Below are positions 7,973-16,546 of a stretch of 64,000 nucleotides of DNA, piece by piece. The stretch lies in the NCBI GenBank assembly GCA_041391505.1, contig JAWKNW010000010.1, positions 62,001 through 126,000 on the forward strand, in the 5' to 3' direction. Every line of letters begins with the position of its first letter. Within the stretch, counting starts at the first letter, position 1. Source of the DNA: Rhodothermales bacterium. GTDB lineage: Bacteria > Bacteroidota > Rhodothermia > Rhodothermales > JAHQVL01. The position numbers and the translations under genes are program-made. The notes under the pieces were generated by a model. It was not told where the DNA came from. It did no database searches and worked only from the letters and a program-made list of their open reading frames with translations.

Positions 7973-9274
7973 TCAATTTCCGGGCGGTCCGGGCGGGTCG
8001 GGAAGGTTGATGGCGGAGCCGCCGGTCTCCGGAGCCGGCTCCCGCGAGTCGTCGCCCGGGAAAAAGCCGTTGCCGATCGTCGCGTTGAGCAGGCTCAGCC
8101 GGAGCGCCATGAGGTCGATGGATGCGCCGTCGGCCGAGCCGTCGGCGCCGGCGTTTTCGGCGATGAAGGACTCGATCTCCTGATCCGCCTCCGCCATGGC
8201 CGCCGTTTCTTCGGCCTTCGCGGCGGCCTGGCTGAAGCCCGGATCCAGCGACGCGGCCTCGCCGTACGCACGCGACGCCAGCTCGAAGTTGTCGTTATCC
8301 TCCTCCAGCAGCCCGCGGCTGAACGCGAGGAAGGCCTGGAGATTCTGCGTCGGGACGAACTCGATGCCCTGCCGCTCCTGCGCGGTCAGCTCGATGCCGA
8401 GGCGGTCGATGAGGTCGAACACCACCGCCTTCTGGGCGAGGAACAGGTTGCGCAGGGTTTCGGACTGCGGGTCCAGCTGCGTCAGCTCCGACGACTCCAT
8501 CGCCACCAGCGCGCTCTCGAGGCGGATATCATTGCCCCCCAGGACGTTATAGGCGCCGCTGACCAGCCGGCCGGCGCCGAGCAGCCGGCCCACGCGCGGC
8601 GCCGTCGACGCGTCCGTGTACTGCGACTGGGAAAGCTGCAGCTCGTCCAGCAGCGCCTGCAGCCGGATGCGTTCCACGACGCGGAGCGCGTTGACCCGGG
8701 CGAGATCGACCGACATCATCTCGGCCAGTCCGCGGGCCAGCGGCTGGAAGCGGGCTTCCGTGCCCTGGTATACCAGCGGAAACACCGCGACGATGCGCGG
8801 CGATGCCGCGCTGTCGGCGATGGCCGATTCCTCGGAAACGAGGCGCGCCATGTCGTCCCGCAGCATCCGGCGCGACAGCCAGGCGTAGCGCCCCTGCATC
8901 AGCCGGCGATAGGGCGACTCCCGCGACACGGTCGCGTATTTCTCGTACAGCCGGATCGCGGTGTCCCGCCGGGCCAGCGTCTCGTTCGCCATGCCCAGGT
9001 GAAACAGCGTCTTCGGATCCGTGGCGTTGCGCGCGTAGGCCTGCTCGAGATAAGCGTTGGCCTCCGTGAAATGCCTCGTTTTGAGGTAGATCACGCCCAG
9101 ATCCCGCAGCGCGTCGGCATCCGAGGCGTTAGCGGCGAGCCGGCGCTGGAGGGCGTCGATCTCTTTCTGATAATCCGACAGCTCCCCGACAAAGACCGTT
9201 GGCGCGCATCCCCAGAACAGGAATAGCAGCGCCAGCGGGGCGAGGACACGCGACGAGATTCGTTGAATGGTCAT
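7973..9274 (-). CDS. CsgG/FlgO-like lipoprotein with TPR region
   Basis: A 433-residue predicted lipoprotein: the signal ends with a lipobox LLFLFWGC, so Cys follows cleavage. Residues about 40-115 contain TPR-like helices (DADALRDLGVIYLKTRHFTE, then ATDPKTLFHLGMANE). Residues about 155-290 carry the curli-assembly/FlgO-type fold: IVAVFPLVYQG, LARGLAEMMSVDLARV, RVVERIRLQALLDEL and GRLLGAGRLVSGAYNVLGG. A further TPR-like helix pair lies near residue 350 and the tail is acidic/proline-rich. CsgG relatives form or assemble outer-membrane secretion pores. The frame extends upstream to 9385, but the lipobox fixes the start at 9274. First gene of an apparent three-gene set with 6849-7925 and 6068-6622. 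Confidence 0.75.
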   Translation of the reverse strand: MTIQRISSRVLAPLALLFLFWGCAPTVFVGELSDYQKEIDALQRRLAANASDADALRDLGVIYLKTRHFTEANAYLEQAYARNATDPKTLFHLGMANETLARRDTAIRLYEKYATVSRESPYRRLMQGRYAWLSRRMLRDDMARLVSEESAIADSAASPRIVAVFPLVYQGTEARFQPLARGLAEMMSVDLARVNALRVVERIRLQALLDELQLSQSQYTDASTAPRVGRLLGAGRLVSGAYNVLGGNDIRLESALVAMESSELTQLDPQSETLRNLFLAQKAVVFDLIDRLGIELTAQERQGIEFVPTQNLQAFLAFSRGLLEEDNDNFELASRAYGEAASLDPGFSQAAAKAEETAAMAEADQEIESFIAENAGADGSADGASIDLMALRLSLLNATIGNGFFPGDDSREPAPETGGSAINLPDPPGPPGN

Positions 9275-9623
9275 GCAGCAGCGCGTTACGTGTGGCTGAT
9301 AGCTCAATACTCGTTTTCCTACTGTCGTTCCTTCCGCCCTCTTTTTCAGAAGGTGGATCCCGAAGGACACGCGGACCGGAAGCACCGGATCCTCCTACGG
9401 CGATATCCCTGTTTCACAGGTACCTCAATTTGCCTACAAAAAGGTACGCAAACCTCGCGTGAACGGCACACAGGGAGGTCCCTGCTTGTCCCCCCCGGCA
9501 CAGATCGAATGTGAGAACCCGGCAAAACATTTTATATATCTGCAGGCCAGTCGATCAGACGGGTATGTCCGCTCCGAACACGGACGCGCCTTTTCGATCA
9601 GCTAACCATACATTACACCACCA
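9275..9623. other. Divergent intergenic region
   Basis: Contains the 5' regions of the leftward lipoprotein gene and the rightward HDOD gene. The only notable sequence is an A/T-rich island (AACATTTTATATAT, about 9525-9540), a candidate promoter element for the HDOD gene. No conserved gene or RNA seen. Confidence 0.35.
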
Positions 9624-10925
9624 ATGGGGTCACGAACCAACATTGCGTTGCCCCTGCACATTGAGCAGGGACTGAAAAGTGTGCGGCCATTACCCTTTGT
9701 CGTACACAAGGTTCTGGAGCTCGCCAAGGAAGATCCGGTCGATTTCCAGGCGATGTCCCGTACGGTGGCATCGGACCAGACGTTGTCCGCACTGATCATC
9801 AGCGTGGCGAATTCCGCCGGCGTCTCCAATCGGTATAAGCAGATAACGTCGCTGAAACAGGCCATGATCATGCTCGGCCGGCAGCACGTCGTCCAGATCG
9901 TCATCGCCTACACCTTTCAGACGATGCAGACGATCGGCGCGACGAAATGGCCGCTGGGGGGCGAGCGGTTCTGGAAGCACTGTCTGGCCGTCGGGACGAT
10001 GGCGAGCCAGCTGGCGGTGAAGATCGGTCTGCCTTATCCCGAGGAAGCGTTTATCGCCGGCCTGGTGCACGATATCGGCAAGATCATCATGCTGAACGAG
10101 TACAAGACGCCGTACGCCCAGTTGCTGCAGTCGACACGAAACAACCTGATGCCGCTCTTCCTCAACGAGAAGAAGATTTTCGGCTGCCATCATGCGGAGG
10201 TAGGAGCCGCACTGTGTATCCGGTGGAAGATCCCGTCGCCGCTCACGAGCGCCGTCGAGGAGCACCACGTGAATCCCACGTCCGTCTTCGCGGCCATCGT
10301 CAACCTGGTGGGCACAGCCAACCGGGTAGTCAAGCTGCTCGGATTCGGCGACGGCTCCAATGCGTTCGTGAGCACGCATCCGCATGCCGCCCTGGCCCTC
10401 ACGCGTCTTTCCGTCGCCGACAAGATCGATCTGTACAAAAACCTCGGCCCGACGGTGGCGAACCTGGGCAACATGACGCTCGACCACGAAGAAGAGGCGG
10501 AAGCGAGCCCGAAAGTGAATCCGCTTGACGGGAAGGCGCTGTATCTGGACCTGACGAACCCGAGCGAACAGGAATTCCTGCTCTGCCTGGCCGTCCGGAT
10601 GGGCTACACGAACCTCCATTTCGCCCAGTCGATCGACGACGCCAGCGACATGCGGGTGGACCTCCAGAACATCCTGATCACGGACAAGCCGGAGAAATGG
10701 AGCGGGAAGACCACCGCGTGGCACAAGATCGTGGCCTTCAACGACTGGCGCGTCAAGCAGCCGGCCATCCAGGGCAACCGGGTCAGCTTCGTCCGCCTCA
10801 TGCAGTGGCTGGAGGCGTGGCTGAAAGATGACGCCTCCCCGGCCGCGCCCCCGGCACCGGAGCCCGAAGTTAAGATCGAGGCCGAGATCGAGGCCGACCT
10901 CGAGGCGCCCGCGCCGACCGAGTGA
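9624..10925 (+). CDS. HDOD domain signalling protein
   Basis: A 433-residue cytoplasmic protein. Residues about 10-205 form an HDOD domain: LPFVVHKVLELAKEDPVDF, the helix SDQTLSALIISVANSA, LKQAMIMLGRQHVVQIVIAY and an intact HD pair in FIAGLVHDIGK at about residue 147. HDOD proteins are regulatory modules in bacterial signalling, related to HD phosphohydrolases but often without proven hydrolase activity. The C-terminal 200 residues are less familiar and end in an acidic, proline-rich tail (VKIEAEIEADLEAP). It is monocistronic, with about 300 bases before the next gene. A second HDOD protein is encoded at 44105-44962. Confidence 0.8.
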   Translation: MGSRTNIALPLHIEQGLKSVRPLPFVVHKVLELAKEDPVDFQAMSRTVASDQTLSALIISVANSAGVSNRYKQITSLKQAMIMLGRQHVVQIVIAYTFQTMQTIGATKWPLGGERFWKHCLAVGTMASQLAVKIGLPYPEEAFIAGLVHDIGKIIMLNEYKTPYAQLLQSTRNNLMPLFLNEKKIFGCHHAEVGAALCIRWKIPSPLTSAVEEHHVNPTSVFAAIVNLVGTANRVVKLLGFGDGSNAFVSTHPHAALALTRLSVADKIDLYKNLGPTVANLGNMTLDHEEEAEASPKVNPLDGKALYLDLTNPSEQEFLLCLAVRMGYTNLHFAQSIDDASDMRVDLQNILITDKPEKWSGKTTAWHKIVAFNDWRVKQPAIQGNRVSFVRLMQWLEAWLKDDASPAAPPAPEPEVKIEAEIEADLEAPAPTE

Positions 10926-11229
10926 CGATCCTGCAGCCCGGATGCGCGCCGGCCCCCGCGGCGCCGCGTCTGGCGCGAACCTAACCCCATAGCGCAGACC
11001 GAATAACCCGTCGGCGCATGCGCTTTTCTTCCCTCCGACCGGGTAACATACGCGCCAATGTCGGCGCCGTATGGCGCATTGTGGCCGGCCGTGTTGGCAT
11101 CGCGAAGCGGATGCCCTATCATCGCCTGTCCATGTCCGGGACGCCCCTCTCCCGCTCGTTTACCGGTCCAACTCGCCCCGTTCCTTCTGCACCGCCTGAC
11201 GTCTGCCTGCAGGCGCCAATCCGCTTCGT
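10926..11229. other. Intergenic, nothing recognised
   Basis: Follows the HDOD stop and precedes the SBBP-like gene. GC-rich at first, with no clear terminator, promoter or small gene. Confidence 0.4.
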
Positions 11230-13293
11230 ATGACCTTCCCGCGTCGTTCCCTTTGCCAGCCCGGCATCGTGCTCCTGCTCTCGTGCGTTCTCGCGCTTCC
11301 GTCCGCCGCACAGACGATCGATTGGGCGGGAAGCGCCGGCGGCACCAGCCTCGATTCCGGCGCCGTCCTCGCGGCGGATTCGAGCGGCAACATGCTGGCG
11401 ATGGGCCTCTTCCATTACACGGTGACGCTCGATCCGGGCGGCCCGGACCAGACGACACTCGCCGGAGGCCCGAACGCGATCTATCTGGCCCGCTACGCTC
11501 CGGATGGCCGCCTCCTACGCGCCGTGCTGGCAGCCAACGGATCCGACTGGCTCGTGGCCGGCGACCTGGCCGTCACACAGGATGGCGAAACGATCGTGGT
11601 GGGTGAATTCCGGAAAACGGCGGTCTTCGGGGAAGGGACTCCCGGGGAAGTCCAGCTCGACACGGGCGCGAACACCGGCCTGTTCATCGCCCGGTTCGAC
11701 ACCAGCGGAGCGCTTCTCTGGGCGAAAGAAGCCGGGGGCCTGAACACGACCGGCACCCTGCTGGGCAAGACCGTATCGGTCACCGATGACGGAACGATCC
11801 ACGTGTCGGGCTACCTGAGCGGAGCCGTCGTGCTGGACGAGGGGCTGCCGACCCAGCAGGTGCAGGGCAACGCCTCCGTGCACGGATTTATGCTCGCGCG
11901 GTACACTCCAACCGGCGCCCTGGCCTATTTCAGTTACTGGCCGGCTTCCTACACGTATATTCCGACGTCGATGCATATCGACGAGGCCGGGTACACGTAT
12001 CTCACAGGCTATTACCTCCTGAACGACGCGGCAGGACGCTACAGCGGATTTATCGCCCGACTCAACCCCGACGGCGGATTGCGCTGGCTCAAAAGCATGA
12101 GCGGGACGGCGCTCGGCCGGGGCGATGCGATTTCGGTGGACGGCAACGCCTACAGCTACGTGACGGGATTTTTCACCGGATCGCTGACGCTGGGTAGCGG
12201 AGAGGCCGGCGAAACGACCCTTCTATCCGCGGGCGATCGGGATATTTTCGTCGCCAAATACAATCCCTCCGGGGCGCTCGTCCGCGCCACGCGGCACGGC
12301 GGGACGGGGGACGACCGGGGCGCGGCCGTGGTGGTCCGGCCGGCCGGCGATGCGCATTACGTGGCCGGCTCGTTTACCGGGACGGCTTCCATCGCCGGAT
12401 CCTCCTATGTAGCGCATGGCGCGCAGGATATCTTCCTGGCCCGCTTTGACGCAACCAGCACGCCGATCTGGCTCGAGCAGTACGGCGGTCCGCTCGCCGA
12501 TACGCCCTCCCGCATGACGCAAGACCGCGATGGCAACCTGTATCTCACCGGGAGTTTCTTCGACACCCTGACCTTCCCCGGCAACGGAGCGTCGCACACC
12601 CTCGTCAGCAACGGCCTGAGCGACGCGTTTTTTGTGCGGGTGACGGCACCGGGTCAGGAAATCGACCGCGAGCCGCCGGTCTGTGAACTGGGCTACATCA
12701 GCGACCTCCCCCCCTATCAATTCGACATGATCTTCAAGGATTTCGGCTCCGGGCTGGCTTCCCTCCGGGTCAGCAATGGAACCGGCTTCCATTTCGAGAT
12801 CGACAGGGGTTCGGGCGAATTCCTTGCGCTAAACGATATCGTGTACCTCACCGGAGAATCGAGCATCCAGGTCAATGTCGAGCCCGTGCACGCCGTGCGC
12901 AACCTGAATCGGTTCTACGACGCCCGCCGCGCCATCGTCTTCGAGGTGACCGACAAGCTGGGGCATGTCACCCGGTGCGATCCTGCCGGCGGCGTTATCA
13001 CGACGAGCGCGCCTTCCCCCCTCGCCCAGAACTATCCGAACCCGTTCAACCCGACCACGACGATCCGCTTCGACCTAACCGACCTGCCGGGCGAATCGAT
13101 TCGACTCACGGTGTTCGACGTCACGGGCCGGGCCGTCCGGACGCTGGCGCGCGGCGCGCGGGCCGGCGGGGTGTATGAGGTGGAATGGGACGGCCGCGAC
13201 GACGCCGGCCGGGTGATGGCCTCGGGCGTCTACCTCTACCGCCTGGACGTCGACGGCCAGGTGTTCACTCGAACGATGCTTCTGATGAAGTAG
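11230..13293 (+). CDS. Secreted SBBP-type beta-propeller protein with T9SS sorting domain
   Basis: A 687-residue exported protein with a signal peptide ending ALPSAAQ. Residues about 35-475 repeat the SBBP-like pattern (DIFVAKYNPSGALV, DIFLARFDATSTPIW, DRDGNLYLTGSF), typical of seven-bladed beta-propellers. From about residue 598 to the end is a type IX secretion sorting domain: LAQNYPNPFNPTTTIRFDL, a Leu/Val-rich strand, and ASGVYLYRLDVDG before the basic end. It is probably secreted or anchored at the cell surface; ligand unknown. Its last 29 bases overlap the 3' end of convergent rmuC. Confidence 0.85.
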   Translation: MTFPRRSLCQPGIVLLLSCVLALPSAAQTIDWAGSAGGTSLDSGAVLAADSSGNMLAMGLFHYTVTLDPGGPDQTTLAGGPNAIYLARYAPDGRLLRAVLAANGSDWLVAGDLAVTQDGETIVVGEFRKTAVFGEGTPGEVQLDTGANTGLFIARFDTSGALLWAKEAGGLNTTGTLLGKTVSVTDDGTIHVSGYLSGAVVLDEGLPTQQVQGNASVHGFMLARYTPTGALAYFSYWPASYTYIPTSMHIDEAGYTYLTGYYLLNDAAGRYSGFIARLNPDGGLRWLKSMSGTALGRGDAISVDGNAYSYVTGFFTGSLTLGSGEAGETTLLSAGDRDIFVAKYNPSGALVRATRHGGTGDDRGAAVVVRPAGDAHYVAGSFTGTASIAGSSYVAHGAQDIFLARFDATSTPIWLEQYGGPLADTPSRMTQDRDGNLYLTGSFFDTLTFPGNGASHTLVSNGLSDAFFVRVTAPGQEIDREPPVCELGYISDLPPYQFDMIFKDFGSGLASLRVSNGTGFHFEIDRGSGEFLALNDIVYLTGESSIQVNVEPVHAVRNLNRFYDARRAIVFEVTDKLGHVTRCDPAGGVITTSAPSPLAQNYPNPFNPTTTIRFDLTDLPGESIRLTVFDVTGRAVRTLARGARAGGVYEVEWDGRDDAGRVMASGVYLYRLDVDGQVFTRTMLLMK

Positions 13294-14842
13294 CGTCGCC
13301 GGTTCCATCGCCGGCGTCCTCGCCGGCCGGCGGCTCGGTCAGGCTGAACTCGGGCGCGTGCAGCATGCGCGCCGAGCGGTCGATCAGGTCGATGGCGTCC
13401 AGCTCTTCCCGCGTCGCCGCGCCCAGCTCCTGAAACCGCCGCGCCGTCACGAGCACCCGCGACTCGAGCGACCCCATCGCACTGTTGTAGCTGCCGACGG
13501 CCCGGTCGAGCCCGCGCCGCATCTCGACGAAGTGGCTCGTCATGGTCCGCAGCCGGTCGTACAGCTCCTGGCCCAGCTTGCTGATGTCGAGCGCGTGCCG
13601 CGCGATCTGTTCGTGGCGCCACCCATAGGCGACCGCCCGGAGCAGGGCGATCAGCGTGGTGGGCGTGGCGAGGACGACGCCGTTTTTCATCCCGTCCTCC
13701 AGCAGGGTCGCGTCGTGCTGGAGGGCCGCGCTGAAGAACATCTCGCCGGGCAAAAACAGCACGACGAATTCCGGCGAGAGGTCGAACTGGGCGTGATAGG
13801 CCTTCTGCCCCAGCTGCCGGAGATGCGCGCGCACCTGGAGGGCGTGGTCGCGCAGGAATCCTTTCGCCTGCTCGTCGTCTTCCGCCTCCACCGCGTCGAG
13901 GTACGCTTGGAGCGGCGTCTTGGCGTCGACGATGATCTGTTTGTTGTTGGGCAGGTTGACGATGAGGTCGGGCCGCAGCCGGCCGCTCGCCGTGTCCACG
14001 CTCACCTGCTCGTCGAAGTCGCAATGCTCCACCATGCCGGCGAGTTCGACCACCTTCCGCAGCTGCATCTCGCCCCATCGGCCGCGCACCGACGGCTGGC
14101 GCAGGGCCTTGACGAGGTTGCCGGCCTCCTTCTGGATCTGGTGCTGGGCGACGGCCATCGAGGCGATCTGCTCGGTCAGCGACGCGTACGCCGCCGTGCG
14201 CGCCTCCTCGACTTCCCGGATCCGCCGGTTCACCTGTTCGAGCGAGGTATTGAGCGGCTTCACCAGTTCGCTCATGGCCGCCTCGCGCTTCTGCATTTCG
14301 GCGCCGGCCTTGGTGTAGAAGTGCTCCAGCGTGGATTTCGCCAGCTCCGAGAAGGCCCGGCTGTTCTGGTGCAGCGCCTCGGAGGAGAGCGCCTTGAAGG
14401 TGTCCGTCAGTTTCTGCTGCGCCAGATCGAGCAGTGCGGCCTGCTCCGCCCCGGTCCGCCGCTCCTCGTCGAGCTGCGTCTGGCGGACCGCCAGCTCGCT
14501 CGTCAGCTTCGTGACGCGTTCCTGCAGCTGCCGGCCGGCCGATCGCTGCCCCTCCAGCTCCTGCTCGAGCCCGCGGACCCGCTGCTCCTGCGCCTGCAGG
14601 GCGGCGCGCGCGGCGGCATAGTGCTGCGTGAGCTGCTCGCGGTCGCGGGTGAGCTGTTCGACGTGGGTCTTGCCGGCCTCCGCGCCGGCGCGGGCGCGAG
14701 CTAGTTCGTCCTCCTGGTAGCGGACCCGCTCCTGCAGCGCCGCCGTCTGCGACTGCGTCTGGCTCCGCAGGAGCAGCCATATAAAAACCGCCCCCATCGC
14801 CGCGCCGGCGAGGAGGGGTCCGAGAAGAGTCGTGAGTTCCAT
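13265..14842 (-). CDS. rmuC: DNA recombination protein RmuC
   Basis: A 525-residue protein. An N-terminal membrane segment (LLGPLLAGAAMGAVFIWLLL) is followed by a long coiled coil to about residue 200. The nuclease-like domain then shows motifs typical of RmuC: GRWGEMQLRKVVELAGM, RPDLIVNLPNNKQIIVDAKT (the IVDAK strand matches a PD-(D/E)XK core), ATPTTLIALLRAVAYGWRHE and a C-terminal helix. RmuC limits recombination at inverted repeats in E. coli. Start 14842 is preferred over 14884 because the membrane helix follows it directly. Its 3' end overlaps the convergent SBBP-like gene by 29 bases. It may matter here that the surrounding spacers are full of inverted repeats. Confidence 0.93.
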   Translation of the reverse strand: MELTTLLGPLLAGAAMGAVFIWLLLRSQTQSQTAALQERVRYQEDELARARAGAEAGKTHVEQLTRDREQLTQHYAAARAALQAQEQRVRGLEQELEGQRSAGRQLQERVTKLTSELAVRQTQLDEERRTGAEQAALLDLAQQKLTDTFKALSSEALHQNSRAFSELAKSTLEHFYTKAGAEMQKREAAMSELVKPLNTSLEQVNRRIREVEEARTAAYASLTEQIASMAVAQHQIQKEAGNLVKALRQPSVRGRWGEMQLRKVVELAGMVEHCDFDEQVSVDTASGRLRPDLIVNLPNNKQIIVDAKTPLQAYLDAVEAEDDEQAKGFLRDHALQVRAHLRQLGQKAYHAQFDLSPEFVVLFLPGEMFFSAALQHDATLLEDGMKNGVVLATPTTLIALLRAVAYGWRHEQIARHALDISKLGQELYDRLRTMTSHFVEMRRGLDRAVGSYNSAMGSLESRVLVTARRFQELGAATREELDAIDLIDRSARMLHAPEFSLTEPPAGEDAGDGTGDATSSEASFE

Positions 14843-14923
14843 CAGATGTGCCTGGTATCGGTTACCCGCACATAAGTTACACATCGCTTCATTAACTACC
14901 CAGCGCCGGCGGGAAAAAGATGC

Positions 14924-15909
14924 TTATCCCGCAAACGCATCCAGATGCGGCCCGAAGGGCTGGTCGTACCCCCGCTTGCCGGTCGCCTTGTAGATGGCGT
15001 TGGCGAAGGCTGGGAACGTCGGCGGAAAGGCCGGCTCGTCGAGACCCGTCGGATCGATCGTATTCTCCACGAAATGAACCTCGATCGCTTTCGGCGCCTC
15101 GCTATGCCGGATCATGCGGTAGGTGTCGAAATTCTGGTGCTCGGGCACCCCGTCTTTGAACGTCAGTGCGCCGTAGAGCGCATTGCCGACCGCATCGACG
15201 ATAGCGCCCTCGACGAGGTTGGTCGCGGCGTCGGGGTTGATGACTATCCCGCAATCGACGGCGGTGCAGACGTTCCGGATGACGGGCTTGCCGTCCTCGA
15301 TGGCCAGATCCAGCACGTGCGCCGCGTACGAGTTGCGGCAGAAATAGGCCGATACGCCGCGATGCACGCCGGCCCGCTCGTGTCCCCAGCCCGACTTTTC
15401 CAGCACCAGTTCCAGCACCCCGGCATACCGGGCCGCGTCGTCGTAACGGGGGCCGACAGGGTTCATCCGGGCGCGCTCCAGCAGGCCGAGCCGGAAATCG
15501 ATCGGATCCTGCACCATCGCCTCGGCGAGTTCGTCGAGGAAGGACTGTTCGGCGGCCGCCATGAAATTCGACCGGGGCGCCCGGAACGCGCCGGTGGTGA
15601 TGTTGGACGGGATGTCCCATCCCTCGGCGTGGTACTTGTCGACCGCGCCGGCCGGAAAGCGGTCGGCGAACAGCGGATATTCCGGGAGTCCACCGGCGCG
15701 GACTTCGGGGAGAGCATCGTCACCGTCCCGTCGCTCGCGATCATCAGGTACCCATTGAGCCGGTGCCACTCCGCGCGATTCCCGTTCGCTTCCCCGTCAA
15801 CCGGCTGACAGCCCGCCAGCCAGTTGAAACCGATGAGCAGACCGCCTCCCGGGAGGGAGGATACCTTTAGAAATGACCGCCTGTCGAGGCCGGTTTTTAT
15901 CGTAGGCGT
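14924..15909 (-). pseudogene. Remnant of isoquinoline 1-oxidoreductase beta subunit (molybdopterin-binding)
   Basis: Two pieces of one large xanthine-oxidase-type subunit survive. The upstream piece, read from about 15909 to 15710, gives a Tat-type leader LDRRSFLKVSSL, GGGLLIGFNWLAGC and LNGYLMIASDGTVTMLSPK, the expected N-terminus. The downstream piece, in another frame from about 15700 to 14924, gives FADRFPAGAVDKYHAEGWDI, PSNITTGAFRAPRSNFMAAA, RNVCTAVDCGIVINPD and the normal C-terminus. Intact relatives have about 700-750 residues, so roughly 400-450 middle residues are deleted and the frames no longer match. The expected start codon reads ACG and an in-frame TGA lies 2 codons before it. 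No alpha subunit gene is nearby. A dead gene. Confidence 0.8.
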
Positions 15910-15919
15910 GGCGGTTCAT

Positions 15920-16453
15920 TCAGGGATCATTCGAGATTTTTCGATACGCCGGCGCCTCTGGATCTCGACCGTTGCACCGGGCCTCCAGTTCGACCCCGTT
16001 GAGTCCTTCCGGCCGATTGCCCTCCATCCACATGTCGCGCGTCAGCAGCACCGGCTGGCCGTCCTGCATCACGGTCATCGGGCTCAAATCGATCGTCATC
16101 GTCAGTACGCCGGCTTGCGACGCCGGCCGTGGAAGCCAGGCCACGTAGCGATCGAGCGAAACGATGCTCTCATCCGGCTCGCCCGATGACCGTACGCGCA
16201 GGTTGACCCCGCTCGTCCGACCGGTGCGTTCCCGCGTGATGCGACTGGGCTCGGTGGAAAATCCCAGCTCGGGGCGTGCGGCGTCATCGCATTCGATCGG
16301 TACCGTGTATTCGGCCTCCGCGACGCGAACCACGGCCGTCCCCTCGAAGCGCGTCTGGGCGAAGGCATCTGCGATGGGAGCCAGCCAGAGCATTAGCAGA
16401 ACAAACGCCATGACATGGCGCACGGCGTGGCCGAATCGGACGATCTGGTTCAT
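15920..16453 (-). CDS. Exported protein of unknown function
   Basis: A 177-residue protein with a signal peptide (AFVLLMLWLAPIADAFAQ) starting at MNQIVRFG. The mature part is beta-rich with two cysteines (PIECDD near the N-terminus and EARCNG near the C-terminus) that could form a disulfide, and a conserved-looking segment TMTIDLSPMTVMQDGQPVLL. No family recognised. The longer frame to 16501 adds 16 residues that do not improve the signal. It lies between the K+ channel gene and the decayed oxidoreductase, all leftward. Confidence 0.6.
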   Translation of the reverse strand: MNQIVRFGHAVRHVMAFVLLMLWLAPIADAFAQTRFEGTAVVRVAEAEYTVPIECDDAARPELGFSTEPSRITRERTGRTSGVNLRVRSSGEPDESIVSLDRYVAWLPRPASQAGVLTMTIDLSPMTVMQDGQPVLLTRDMWMEGNRPEGLNGVELEARCNGRDPEAPAYRKISNDP

Positions 16454-16546
16454 GAGCCCTCCGGTCGGGTGGATGCGTCGTTGAACGGTGCGTTCCTCCA
16501 ATATACGCGATCGCGACGGCGGAGTCGCGCGCCCCGGGCGGATGCG

